From: Hypericum androsaemum | Taxonomy: Eukaryota > Streptophyta > Magnoliopsida > Malpighiales > Hypericaceae | Reading direction: 5' to 3' | Assembly: GCA_963995505.1 (NCBI GenBank) | Contig: OZ023185.1 | Coordinates: 1,550,001 to 1,614,000 of the forward strand | Length of the DNA: 64,000 bases | Shown: piece by piece, positions 52,872 to 64,000 of the stretch | How the letters are laid out: each line of letters opens with the position of its first letter | How positions within the stretch are numbered: the first letter of the stretch is position 1 | Notes under the pieces: model-generated | What the model saw: the letters and a program-made list of their open reading frames with translations, nothing else | Databases searched by the model: none | What the model was told of the DNA's origin: nothing | Program-made: the position numbers and the translations under genes

Positions 52872-55726
52872 GAGGTTCTGGTACGCCGAGTTGGAGACGA
52901 ATACCGGGTGGAGATTCCGCCTCTTGCACCAATAGACAGAGATCCTAACCTGCTACCCCGAGTTGGAGACAAGTACCAGGCGGAGATTCCGCCTTTTGTA
53001 CCAAGAGACAGAGATCCTAATCTACAACCGCTAGTTGGAGATGAGAACCAGGCGGAGATATCGTATCTTGGACCAAGAGACAGAGATCCAAATCTACAAC
53101 CCCGAGTTGGAATCGAGTACCAGGCGGAAATTCCACTTCTTTTAAGAAGAGACTGGTACATTAAGCACACAGAAATTCCAACCAATGGAACTATTCTGCC
53201 CGGAACTCCCCAAAGTTTTCTTGTTGGCTTGCCGGTATCAATCACGTGGATCAGTGAGGAAAATAAGCACAGGCCACTAGAGTTTACTGATTCTTCAAAC
53301 AACGTATCCAATGGTAAAGGTGAAGGCAAACCTGTTCCTGTTCCTGGTTCCATGAGACAGAGATGGTCTGATGTAGAAGAATCTGGCTTTCTGCTTGGTC
53401 TGTATAGTTTTGGAAAAAATCTTTTTCAAGTAATCAGGCTATTGGAGAACAAAAGCATGGAAGAGATTCAATCATTTTACTACGGAAAATTTTATCGGTC
53501 TGCCAAGTATCGGAGATGGTCAGAAGGCTGCAGGGAAAAAAGCCGAAGATGTATATATGGACATAAGATCTTCACAGGATGGAGGCAGCAAGAACTGTTA
53601 TCCCGCTTGCTTCCACGCCTGGCCGGAGAAAGCAAAAGTTCTGTGTTGGAGGTATGCGTTTAACCTTTACATGCACCATGTTGCATGCACACACATTGAC
53701 ATACATATAAAAGTTGGAATTCTTTGGTAATCTATGCAAATTTTGCCATTCTATGTGATAGTATTGATCGTGTCTTAATCCGTGAAGTGAAATGCATGCA
53801 ATCAAATCATTGCAGCTGGTTGGTTGATCATACCAGCATATCACATTACCAGTTCGAGAACTTCCACAATCTATATGTAAAATTCTCCATGATGAGTCAA
53901 AACAAGACATGTTAGGATCATCCTTGTTTTAGTTTCATGTGTTTCGGACATTGCAAGACAACTGCATGATAAGGTTCTAGCAGCAGTACACAGCTAAAGC
54001 TGTCAAGTCCTTTGTCATGTTTAAAATAACCATCAGTATTACTCTCTCTCAGGTTGCCAAGGCATTTGGAGAGGGAAAAATGACGTTAGAAGATTACGTG
54101 ATCACTTTGAAGGATCTCGCTGGATTGAATGCTCTTGTAGAGGCAGTGGGAATCAGTAAAGGTAAGCAGGACCTAACAGGGCTTACAATGGAGACTCCAA
54201 AGTCTAATCAAGCCGGTACGATCCGTCCAGAAATACTAACAGGTAAAGCTTGCAACAGCCTTACACCTCAAGAAATCGTCAATTTCCTTACCGGAGGCTT
54301 CCGGTTGAGCAAAGCTCGATCACATGATCTTTTCTGGGAAGCTGTTTGGCCACGTTTACTCGCAAGAGGGTGGAATTCTGAGCAGCCAAAAGATTACTTC
54401 CCACCTGCAAATAGCCAATCTCTGGTTTTTCTGATCCCCGGTATTAAGAAGTTCTCGAAAAGGAAGCTTGTTAAAGGAGACCATTACTTTGATTGTGTCA
54501 AAGATGTCCTAAATAAGGTTGCTTCTGATCCATCGCTACTTGAGCTTCATGTTGACACAAATGTGGGAGAAGATGTGAAGAGAGAAGATTTTTCCGATCA
54601 GCGACGCCATTGTTATCTCAAGCCACGAAATACTGTGCAAAACACAGATGCCATGAGATTTACCGTGATTGATACGAGTTGCAGTGGTGGGGTGACAAAC
54701 AGGGTAAGAGAACTGAGAAGCCTGCCAATTGAAGCAATTGGGATGTCTGCCTCTAGTAATTCTGAAGAAAGTGATGAAGCTACATCCGAAGATGCAATGG
54801 ATCGTTCGGGTGATACGAACAGGCCCGGTGCGTCCAAATCCAGAAAGAACCGTGATGGCAATTCCTTGCATGAGCAAACTGTTCAAACTGCTCCCAGCCA
54901 GTCCGGTCTTACAAAATGTTCGGGTTTGGCTAGGGTCTGGGAAAGACCGCCATTTAAGCCGAAAGTAGCAAAGTCTGTAGACGTTCAGCCAAGAAAGGCT
55001 GCCAAGGACCGTACCATCCAAAGGATCAAACCTGACAGCAGAAATTTTGCAGCCCCCCTCGAGCAATGTCCTCAGGCATCACCTTCTTCTGGTCCAACGT
55101 GCTCCGAACGTGGTGTCTCGAACTCCTTAGATGGCGGAAATTCAGGCTTGCCCGTTGAGGTAATTAACAACGGGGTTGATGTCGACAGTTTTCTTCAAGA
55201 GATGCTGATGTCAATCAGTCCTTCACTTACGGGGAGTTCAGATGTTAGAAATGGCCAACGTCCGAGCGACAATCCTCGCGCTGCTGAAACAGCGGGGAAA
55301 AAGCCTCATTTCCGCACATTGTTTGACCTGAACGCGGTCCCAGGCTTCGAAGATACCGACACTGAAGCCTCGATCATGGAAACAACAAAACGATCCACGG
55401 ATTCTAGCAAGCCAGAGAACGTCATCCAAAGTGCTGCCACGCCAGTAGTCAACTACGCCTCTGATCAGCCTGCGACGACGAGCTCCCGAAGACAAGGGAC
55501 TAGAAATAGGCCACCTACAGCAAAAGCGTTGGAAGCTTTAGCTTCTGGTTTGTTAAGCCCGCCAAGCAAGCGAAAGAGCAAGGGCAACGTTCTCGACAAG
55601 TCGACTGCTCGACGTCCTCGTAGGGGTCCGAAGACGGACGAGACTCTCGACGCGGCCACGACGAACAACAAAGAGACCGAAAGGGGTGACTCGGGATCCG
55701 AAAGCGACGGAGGCATGCCTGGTTAG
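52480..55726 (+). CDS. SANT/Myb-like chromatin protein (Arg-Glu dipeptide repeat family, At2g47820-like)
   Basis: Exons are 52480-52629, 52725-53651 and 54053-55726, all GT-AG and phase 0, giving 916 aa. The N-terminus has repeated VGD(E/K)(Y/F)(Q/R)(A/V)E(I/V)xP motifs. A SANT-like domain follows at about residues 260-320 (RQRWSDVEESGFLLGLY, SFYYGKFYRSAKYRRW). Next is a conserved block with SLTPQEIVNFLTGG, YFPPANSQSLVFLIPGIKKF and GDHYFDCVKDVL. Near residue 783 is LFDLNAVPGF, a DLNxxP repression motif, and the C-terminus is basic (PPSKRKSKG, RRPRRGPK), a probable nuclear signal. Arabidopsis relatives are reported in histone-deacetylase complexes; that function is inferred here. Starting at 52725 instead would give an 866-aa protein without the duplicated exon. 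Confidence 0.88.
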
Positions 55727-56344
55727 CCACTGGCTGGTCTGGAGTTTGATCCACAACTTTAGGCTGACTTCCGGATATAGTTAGAATCTCTAACTGCATT
55801 GCCCCCAATTAATCAAGTGGACATAATAGAATCTTCAGAAAGTTGCCAATTTTAGGCCAGCTTTCTCCTAGTGTTCGTTCATAGGTTCCATGTTGAACAA
55901 AGGAATGATAAATGGGAGGGACAATTAATTCATTCTTTTTTTTACCATGTTCATGGCTCGTCTTTTCTAACTGTACAAAAATATATTACCCGTCTCAAAT
56001 CTGGATGACGGCTTAATAAGTATCCGGATATTCGGGAAAAAAAAGGACACACTCTAGTCATATGGAAAACAACGTTTGGCCGATGGGACAAACCAAAAGG
56101 GACAAGTAGGAAGTAGACGCGGCTTGACGAGAACCTGCCACGTATCACAAACACCCCTTCCCCTGAATTTTCCCCCAAAATGTATAAATGTCCCCAACCC
56201 TTTCGGCGTGTGTTCTCCACGCTACAGGGCAAGTAACAAACGGCTTCAGCTACTTGTCGTCTTCGTCTTCTTAACACCGTGGGCCCTTCCGTTTCACTAA
56301 CGGCAGCCTAATCGCTTGGAAAGGGGAGGACTTTTAAGGGAGAA
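55727..56344. other. Intergenic: 3' UTR of the SANT gene and next promoter
   Basis: The first part is 3' UTR. A CCACGTATCAC element near 56138 and a TATAAAT at 56183 point to the promoter of the downstream gene. Confidence 0.5.
56183..56189 (+). promoter_or_regulatory. TATA box of the NDUFAF4-like gene
   Basis: TATAAAT about 160 bp before the ATG, consistent with a leader of about 130 bases. Position-based inference. Confidence 0.5.
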
Positions 56345-57741
56345 ATGGGTCAGGCATTTCGTCGAGCATCTGGAAGGGTGCCGACGGCGGCACTGGAACG
56401 GAGGCCCACCTCCGCCACTGACAAAGTGGAGGCCGCGAAGAGGGCCGCTCCTCCTCCTCCTACTGTTGCTCCTACTACCCAGTACAGTGATCGGGACGGG
56501 ATTGGGGCCGGAGAAAAAGATGGTTAGTTTCCTGCTTATTCGAGTTTTCGATTAAATTTTGCGGCTTTTTTGAAATAGGACTGTGGCTTGATGGGTAGGG
56601 GAAACGCGAATGCCTTTCTTCTGGGTTTTTAGGGTTTTAGTTTGTAGGATCGAGTGGCCAATCAAGCTTCCCATTTCGAAGTTCGAAGCTTTTATAAGCT
56701 TAGGGTTTATTAAGTTTGTGTGTGTGAGAAGAAGGTACATCACATCGAGTATTGCAGAGCTTTACTAAGTTCGATGATTGCTGAATTGTATTAGGTTTCG
56801 TGTGTCTTTCGATTCGTAGATGTCGGTCCGAAAGTTAACGTGGACAATGTGCTGGAAGAACGCGATCCCCAGTATGATACGATGCTTAATCAAATGGTTG
56901 GAAGAATTAGAGCAAAGCCAGGAGGGAAGCTCGAGATGGGCGAGGTTAGTTCGCCACCCACACTTTGTGCTGTGTATTTATAAAACAATGATGCTCGTGG
57001 CTCCAAAAATGTTGGCGTTAATCTTGCCCATGCTAGTCATTTTATCCATCCAAGGAATTGGAAATTGGTTGTCCCTGTTGTTGCGTTGTTGATCAATAGT
57101 CCTCGTAATGCACCGTGTACTTATATGTTAGTTTCTGGAGGCTGTGGTGATGTAGGGCACAGGGAATTGGTGAGTGTTTTGAAGAGTTCTGTCCTGTAAT
57201 ATTAACACAAGTGCTTGCCTTTTATCCTTGAAATAGGAATCATGATTGTTCAGAGAAAACTGTTTCAATGAATTTTTGCCTGTAATGTACTCGTTTTCAG
57301 ATACGACTGCATCATATTGCTTTCGTTCCAACTTTGTACGCGGAATACTTTCGAAATATTAGTCCTACTTTGAAGAGCTTATTTCTTTTGCAATTTGTTG
57401 AGATAGACAGGAACGTGTAAATTGTGACATCCCGAATTGAAATCTTTGAGTTGTGTTAACAGGCAGCCATCGTGGAACACTATAAAAGGCCCATGCCGAA
57501 GCTGCGGAATACAAAACCTGATTCTGGTAGGTATGAAGATAGACCTGCTGCTCCTGGGACTTTAAATGTGGCGCAACTGCGCCACATGATGCTGTTGCAT
57601 CAAGGCAAGGCTGCTGATCATCAAGGACCCATGGATGTTCATCAAATTGCTGTGAAGTTTCGTCTCGAAGTTTCGCAAGTTCAGAGATACTTGGAATTCG
57701 TTTCTTTGCCGCCGGAAAATGGCAACAAAAAAGAAGGTTGA
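56345..57741 (+). CDS. Small conserved protein, NDUFAF4-like (complex I assembly factor), tentative
   Basis: Exons are 56345-56522, 56820-56944 and 57463-57741, giving 193 aa; both introns are GT-AG and the frame joins cleanly. The protein begins MGQAFRRASGRV (a possible N-myristoylation glycine, or part of an organelle signal), then a proline/alanine-rich stretch and VDNVLEERDPQYDTMLNQMV. The C-terminal block (LNVAQLRHMMLLHQ, IAVKFRLEVSQVQRYLEFV, LPPE) resembles the end of animal NDUFAF4, where a helix-turn segment is followed by a similar LLKYF-type motif. Human NDUFAF4 is 175 aa, close in size. NDUFAF4 helps assemble respiratory complex I in mitochondria. The assignment rests on pattern recall; the gene structure is firmer than the name. 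Confidence 0.65.
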
Positions 57742-58127
57742 CATTGAAGTTTCTTCACTGTTCACGTGTTACTCGGACAGGATATCTTGAATAAGGGAGG
57801 CTCAGGAAGTTGATCTGGTGGAATTTGGTCAGCGTTTAAGCTATAGGGTGATTCTGTGGCATGTGTGCAATTCCCTATTCTGCTTTTTCTGGAAGAGGAA
57901 ATCGGGCAATTTTTGTTTGTAAAATGATCCACCTCACTTTTGGGGACGTTGAGGATGTATGAAGGGCACACGAACTAGGGATAGCAAAAATACTCATACT
58001 CTATGAGTTGAATCCTATCTTTATCCTATGAATTTAGGATATGTTGACTTTGATTGACTCTAAGATAAGACATGGATATGGGTTCATGTTCAGAAGTAGG
58101 GTCTAGCCTACTTTAGACCCAAATTAG

Positions 58128-58309
58128 ACCATTTGTGTTATGTATTCATGTGTCTAGTGTTGCCTCGGAAAGTACCTTTAGCACATGATGTAGGATAATA
58201 AGCTCTCTTGGAGTGTCGGACCATGTGTGCTATGAATACATGTGTCTATTATTACCTCGGAAAGTGCCTTTATCACATGAGAGGATAATAAGCGTTCTTG
58301 GAGGACCGA
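58128..58309. repeat. Diverged tandem duplication, two units of about 91 bp
   Basis: Units 58128-58219 and 58220-58309 share ACCAT(T/G)TGTG, CATGTGTCTA, CCTCGGAAAGT and AGGATAATAAGC in the same order. Confidence 0.75.
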
Positions 58310-58507
58310 ACCTTGCAAATATCTTGGATTTGTTTAAATATTATATGGAAGTTGATTTTGTGCATAAAAATTATTAAAACGTAGAACGTTAAAAAGTCGG
58401 ACCCTACAGATCCTGGATCTCTTAGAGGGTAGGATATAGATCTAACAATAAAAAATTTGTAAGGTCGAGAGTAAAGTATAAGTCCAATGCCAAAAACTAA
58501 GGTACGG

Positions 58508-58632
58508 ATAAGATCCTGCCAATATCATGTACCAAATTTGTATTAAGGAATGGCAATGGGTAGGATATTCTATCATATCCTACCCATCGCCATTCCTTAA
58601 TACAAATTTAGTACATTACTATCGGATCTTAT
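58508..58632. repeat. Long near-perfect inverted repeat (hairpin)
   Basis: A 39-bp core arm (58529-58567) and its partner (58576-58614) are complementary except at two positions, with an 8-base spacer. Weaker pairing extends both arms to about 58 bp. The motif GGCAATGGGTAGGATA suggests the terminal part of a foldback MITE. Confidence 0.85.
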
Positions 58633-59002
58633 TTAGAGGATGATTTTTCATAAGACGACCCATTAAGCTCAGATTGTATCATTACGACAAATGTAACGTC
58701 AAAACTGAAAACCCAGAAGAAAGTGCAGTCCAATGACTCGTACAAAAGGCAAGCTGGAATAATAAAAAGCTTCGCTATATTAGAGGGGGATTTGAATTCT
58801 ACATCCTGTGATCTAAACCCTGACCTGTATTTGTCGTCTAGTATCGAATCCTATTTGGTAGTAAGTAGGCCAAAAAATGAACGAATCGCTGTTGTCACCC
58901 CCTTCATTGGGGGTGATCAGAGATTCAGGTTAAAAGAATGACACTTCAAGTATAGGGATGATGAATCGGGAGCATAAGAGACCAAATATGTTAGTTTATC
59001 TA

Positions 59003-61348
59003 CTAAGTCCACACAGATTCCAGCCAATCTGAAGCGAATTCGCAAGCCACGAAGGTAACAGCACCAGCCGGTGCAGCCTTCACAGTTGACGGGATAATGC
59101 CTTTATAAAGACCAGCCCAACCTTCGGCCTGCAAGATTCGCTGCAGCGCATCGAACATGTTCTGGTACCTACGTTGCTCAACTCGTGCTCCGTATTTTGG
59201 ATGCCTTTCCAGCCCTTCAATCTGCCGTGATAAAGACAATTAATGTCATATACATGAATGCCCCAGGCTCGTAAATTAAAGGTCAGATGCCAACAATACT
59301 CGAATCTCAATCATCTGAGGAGTCGAAACATCTACCTGAAATCGTTTCTTAACCACATCCAAGGGATGGCAGACAAGTTTAGCACAAGTTCCTGCACCTA
59401 AGCCACATACAAAAAGCTGAAAGCTTGAAAGCGTAATGTCCGTGCTTGTTGAACCTGAAGCAGCCAATCTGTAATGATTCCATGCCTGCAATAAGCATAG
59501 AATAAGTTTGATTTTCTAAAACAAACATAAGTTTGATTTTCTAAACAAACATTTCCTGCACTGTAAGGAATTTACCAATAGTCAGATATTCTCATTACAG
59601 ATCTCGGGACAAAAGAGAATATTCCAAGCAGAAGCTATGATACTACATGCTCTTGAACTAACCATAAAATCATATACCTTAAAAAATGCAAATGTGAGAG
59701 TTGATGTCAGCTCGTGAAAGGTGAAGACTCCTACGGGTTTTCCCATTGGCAATTGAAACTTGAGAAAGAAGCTTTGCTTGGAGTTTAAACAAAAAGTGTT
59801 ATTCTAAAATCCATTAGACTCAGGTCTATTAACTCGTGAAGACATCAATTCATCCGTTTCAGGATTATCGGTGGAGGTGTTATTGATGCTTCTGAAGAAG
59901 ATAATTGCTAGGGCTCAGTGTTTACCATAGACCATCGCTTAAATGTATCATAGGTGCCAAACTGAAGACCGGCATAAGGAATGATCTCAACCAACGTTGG
60001 CGATAACCCGGAGTACAAGCCTTTGAAACCACGAGTTCTGACAATATCAAGAAATGCAGACCTCATCGTTGGATACACCTGCATAAAGCATTATGGCGTA
60101 AACAGCTGTAGGCAACAACATTTTTAAGATGTAGGAAGTTTGATCAAGAGACTATAGCATGAGAGAGACTAGCACTTCCATTATTTCTGGGAATAAGAAA
60201 GCAATTGACAAAAGTCACACTCTGGGAAGTCCAAGATACCAATAATATCAGACAAAAATCTGGCAAACAACCCACACACCAAAATGCTTACAGTAGGCAC
60301 ACTTCACTGCACGCAGCAAACACTAAATGGGGAAAAGAGAACCAGATGGAAGAGACAACAAGATTACACACCTTAGGTTCCCCTTGTGAAGCTAAGATGG
60401 TTCGCAGAAGGTCGAATGGATACGATCCTACTGTAGCGGCACAGCCAGCTAATGCTCCACTGACATATGATAGGTACGGACTCAGACGTATATGATCCTC
60501 TACATTGCAGCAAAGCAATCATGTCCATCACCATCATCCATAAAAAACGAAAATAATAGTGCCCCAAAAAAGGAACTAAACCAACACCAACTTTATGCAA
60601 CTGACCTGTCTTAGACGAACCGGCGGCATAAGTTTTGAACTTGTGCAGCACCGCAAATTGTATGGATGTGTATGGCATGACCATGAGCAAAGCTGGAACA
60701 TTGCCACGCCAAAAACCCTGACACGAAGTTAACTAGATGAAACAACAGATGTGGCAAGACTGTAAAAGAAGATTAAAACGGCTTCAAGCTAATATTGCTC
60801 TCATTACAACAAATTGACTTAAGGCTGGGTTTGTATCAGGAAACAGAACAATGGCATAGCTAGCACGAGCGCCACAATTACAATTCTTTACGAGCAAACA
60901 AGACGATATCCTTTTGACGCAGTATTCAAAATTGACAGCACAAAATCGAACCGACATCAACACAAAGCACAGAACTTGCGAGAACAGCAGCGGATTCGCA
61001 CAGGGGAGGCCAAGAACCCTACCGGAAACCCTTCCTCTCGGAAAATGTCATTGGCGGCCTGAACCATCCCAGTGTACTTAGACGGCCCAGCCACGCTCGC
61101 GCGGAGCAAAGCCCATGAAGTAGTAGGCTCCAATTGAACCTGCCAATACACACAAATCAAACGCCAACAAAAAAAAAATCCTATCAGCCACTAATTCACC
61201 CAAAAAAAAAAAAGAAGAGACAAAGGACGACGAGGTTGACCTGAAACCTAATCTTAATAACATCAAGGGGAGAAGTAACCGTCCGTGAAACGGCGCCGGC
61301 GAGGGCACCCGCCGACACGTCTACAACCGCCCGCTTCAATTGCCCCAT
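59003..61348 (-). CDS. Mitochondrial thiamine diphosphate carrier
   Basis: Seven exons (61348-61241, 61139-61023, 60717-60606, 60499-60372, 60078-59926, 59485-59336, 59221-59003), all GT-AG, encode 328 aa, the usual size of a mitochondrial carrier. Three tandem carrier repeats show the signature Px(D/E)xx(K/R) at P27 ([10 protein letters not shown]), P140 ([12 protein letters not shown]) and P247 ([10 protein letters not shown]), each opening a helix pair in the inner membrane. The overall sequence, including [17 protein letters not shown] and [14 protein letters not shown], matches plant TPC1/TPC2 (At5g48970, At3g21390 from memory), which import thiamine diphosphate for pyruvate and oxoglutarate dehydrogenases. 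No lesion is visible. Confidence 0.92.
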
Positions 61349-61550
61349 CTCCTCCTCCCCCCCCTACCTAAATTACAAAATCACCCCCCGCCCTTGCGCT
61401 TTCTCTGTATTACAACCTTCGTTCAAGGGCAAAAAGGTCAATCCAATCCAAGTTTCACGCCGATAACCGACGCGAAGAGGGGGAGCTAACCCGAGAATGA
61501 AAGGCGCGGGGGGAAGGTCAAGAAACCGCCATTATATTAATATACGGAGT
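61349..61550. promoter_or_regulatory. Upstream region of the carrier gene
   Basis: Short 5' flank between the carrier start and the LINE poly(A) end. No TATA box stands out. The LINE has therefore inserted within about 200 bp of the start codon and may have displaced the native promoter. Confidence 0.4.
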
Positions 61551-62090
61551 TGTTTTCTTTTTTTTTTAGGAGAGGAGGGGCAACAACCCCTAGATATATA
61601 AACAAATGGCCATATACAAAGTCTCCTCTTGGTCTATTGCGAGGTTGCGATCGTTGGCCTCGTCAAAATCTTATCACGTGGGAAAATTCTATGATAGGGA
61701 AAGAGTACATCGGAGAAAAAATCTCCCTTGACGTTCGGTGTGTCGCATAACCTGGCCTTTCACCGTTACAAATAACATCAACTCAAGAATTAGTTATTAG
61801 CTAACTGAATAAGAAGATTGAATTGAACAGAATTCCAGGGAAAGCATAAGAAACAAAACTGATTACCCGAGAATATTAGGTACGCAAAGGGGTGGACCAT
61901 TTACCGGCTACTTGTTTCATCATTTTAATTTGAGCTGGGAATCCTACCTTGGAACAAAAAGACCTACATTAATAGCAGGTTTTGCTTCCAACAATGAATA
62001 ATTATGCGGATAAAAATATTTGGCCATCGGTAAAGGAAATTACATTAGTAGAAATATAATCGGAAATGTCCCGGGCTTGTGTCTCAACTG

Positions 62091-62480
62091 TCAAAGCGCA
62101 TCCATCACCCGATTCCCCTCGCACCAAGTATGTTGGATGCCAATCTCCCAATCCTTCGTCAGAAGCTCCCTTGTCCTCGAGCTCAACGTCGCCAGATTGT
62201 GAGCTCGGTCAACCTGACGCCCGCTATAGAGAATGACCAGTGACAAGTCTACCTCCACCAAAAGCCTCCTGAATTCCCTATCCCAAGCTAGCTCAAGACC
62301 AAGGATCAAAGCACAGAGCTCTGCAGGCCAAGGATGTGCATCTCCCAATGCCCTTGGCGAACCCGCATAGCCAAGTACCACCCGAGTCACGGATAATACC
62401 ACCAGCTCCAGCAAGACCCGGGTTTCCCATCGAAGCTCTATTTATATTGAGCTTGACAAAGTCATCCACAGGTCTCTGCC
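62091..62480 (-). pseudogene. LINE RNase H domain remnant
   Basis: Contains NRASMGNPGLAGAGG in one frame, then HPWPAELCALILGLELAWD and [15 protein letters not shown] in another. The first catalytic aspartate of the usual DGAS motif appears as NRAS, so it is probably inactive. Confidence 0.75.
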
Positions 62481-62846
62481 ACGAGACTAGGATCTCCCGG
62501 CAAGGGGTAACAGAGTATTCTGGTCCGCTAGGACGCGAGCAAACACCAGTGCTTGAGACGTAATGAGGGAGGGGGTGTGCCCCGATGTGGTGCCTGGCCG
62601 AAAGGCAGAGTCATTATGCCAATGCCAGAGCCACCAGCAAGCCGTAACAAAGGTCGTAGCCCACGATGGACCATCAATGGGAGTGTCGGTATCGGAAATG
62701 TTGGCCCAGAGCCAGCGACGGGTGTCAGTCTCTCCTAGAAAACCCACAATCACGAGACATATGCATCGGGGACTCAGACTCAATACCACATCTCGGACAC
62801 GTATCATCCTCTGTGAAATGCCTTCGTATTCGCTCCGCATTTGTCA

Positions 62847-63300
62847 TCAACCTACGATGACAAAAAGCCAAATAAAAAAACGAATCCTCTCATGAGCATG
62901 TAACATCCAGATCTGAGCCCAGATCGGGTCAGCCTGTGGCGCTAGCACGTCCCTGCACATCGCCCTGTAGAGAGACTGTGTAGAGAAGCGCCCATCCTGG
63001 GTGAGACTCCAAGACAACGAGTCTGTCCATGCCAGCGAGACCTGCAAAAGAGTAGAAGTTAGAGAACCAATAATATGCGACGGCAATAAGACCTCCAAGC
63101 GAGGGATATCCCAGCCATACTCAGCAGACCAGTACTCAAGCACCCACTTTCTGGCCTCCTCCGTAGGAAGATCGCCAAGGAGGTGGTTCCGAAGAGGGGA
63201 GGCAGAGAGCCGAGGGTCATCCCAAAAAGATGTACGAAGGCCATTGCCAATATTACGACGAAGACCGTGGGCAAGAACTGGATGGGCCCTAACCATGACC
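62847..63300 (-). pseudogene. LINE reverse-transcriptase zinc-binding tail
   Basis: The frame has GNGLRTSFWDDPRL, WSLTQDGRFSTQSLYRAM and IWMLHAHERIRFFIWL, the usual zf-RVT region linking reverse transcriptase to RNase H. Confidence 0.75.
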
Positions 63301-63329
63301 CACCAGGTGGCAGAAGAGTCGCGCTTCGG

Positions 63330-64000
63330 CTACAACAGGTCGATGTTAGTGTTGTCCCTGCCATACTTGCCAATCAGAACACGCGCCCAGAGGGGGTACT
63401 GAGATTGGAAAAATCTCCAAGGCAGCTTGGCAAAGGACGCCATATTGACATCACGCATAGTCTGGAGCCCAAGGCCGCTTGCCTCCTTAGGGAGGCATAG
63501 AGTATCCCAATCAACCAGATGAATCCACTGGTGATCCTGGTAGGAGCCCCAATGAACTCGCGAATACAACGGTCCATATCCCCACAGAGACCAGCATGCA
63601 ATAAATCTATCTGCATCGTATGAGAGGGGATAGAGGATAGAACCGAGCGGGCAAGGGTCAGCCGACCTGCCCTGCTCAAGGACCTAGCCTTCCATCCAGC
63701 CATCCTATCACGGAGCTTCTCCAGCACAAAGTGGTACGACTGCCTACGGTCCCGTTTGAGGTCAGTCGGGGCACTCAAGTACTGGCCTAAGTCTGAAGTC
63801 AGGGAGATCCCCAACGTATGGCTGAGCTGACTAGCGCACTCCAAGCCAATGTTCTAGGAAACCATGACCTTAGACTTTGGCAGATTGAATCTCTGCCCCG
63901 AGCAGGTACAGAAGGTCTCCAATAGGTCGCGAACTACCTTAGCCTGGGCCAAGGATGCCTCACACAAGAGGATCAGGTCATCATCAAATATCAGATGGGA
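63330..64000 (-). pseudogene. LINE reverse-transcriptase fragment
   Basis: From the right edge: HLIFDDDLILLCEAS (catalytic F-x-DD), then PKSKVMVS and an in-frame stop near 63855. Then the thumb with MAGWKARSLSRAGRLTLARS and IPSHTMQIDLLHAG, and a frameshift into LPKEASGLGLQTMRDVNMAS. The two catalytic aspartates remain, but the frame is broken. Confidence 0.8.

Larger units (their letters stand above)
57742..59002. other. Intergenic with a tandem duplication and a long hairpin
   Basis: Convergent intergenic space between the NDUFAF4-like gene and the carrier gene. No coding gene is seen; the two repeats below are its main structures. Confidence 0.5.
61551..64000 (-). mobile_element. LINE (L1-type) retrotransposon, 3' half, running off the right edge
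   Basis: From the right edge the minus strand encodes, in broken frames, the reverse-transcriptase catalytic region and thumb, the zinc-binding tail, and an RNase H domain, followed by a 3' UTR and a T-run at 61551-61569 that marks the poly(A) end. Multiple stops and frameshifts show it is inactive. Confidence 0.85.

Overview
This is nuclear DNA from a flowering plant, most likely a woody or other dicot. The evidence is split genes with GT-AG introns, single orthologs of standard plant families, and intergenic space filled with Copia LTR, LINE, Mutator-like and hAT-like elements. I cannot name the species.

Eight host genes are visible. (1) A CW-type zinc-finger protein runs off the left edge (1-5847, +). 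(2) A PPR-DYW editing-factor gene lies tail-to-tail with it (7801-9501, -) and has a broken C-terminus. (3) A four-exon SRG1-like 2-oxoglutarate/Fe(II) dioxygenase (13731-15589, +) seems to need a GC-AG first intron. (4) A complete 19-exon CULLIN1 (29108-34319, -) encodes 744 aa with the neddylation lysine. (5) An intronless NF-YB5-like subunit is at 38779-39255 (-). (6) A SANT-domain chromatin protein (52480-55726, +) has a tandemly duplicated first coding exon. (7) A small NDUFAF4-like gene is at 56345-57741 (+). (8) A seven-exon mitochondrial thiamine-diphosphate carrier is at 59003-61348 (-).

Mobile DNA separates them. Region 16.8-26.7 kb holds a gag-only Copia derivative, a LINE tail and a 5.4-kb defective Copia element with long LTRs. 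Region 35-49 kb holds two more members of the gag-only family, one with an internal inversion, plus a solo LTR of the same family, two Mutator-like elements with long terminal inverted repeats, and another LINE tail. A third Mutator-like element with a perfect 9-bp target duplication lies at 9.7-11.0 kb, and a hAT-type MITE with a perfect 8-bp duplication at 27.9-28.4 kb. A decayed LINE fills the right edge from 61.5 kb.

The host genes are independent units rather than a pathway. Two pairs, CW/PPR and NF-YB5/SANT, recall adjacent gene pairs in Arabidopsis from memory, so the window looks like conserved gene order stretched by transposons. The most unusual structures are the exon duplication in the SANT gene, the gag-only retrotransposon family with its clean in-place inversion, and the double lesion in the PPR gene. 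I found no CRISPR array, no operon-like system and no RNA gene.
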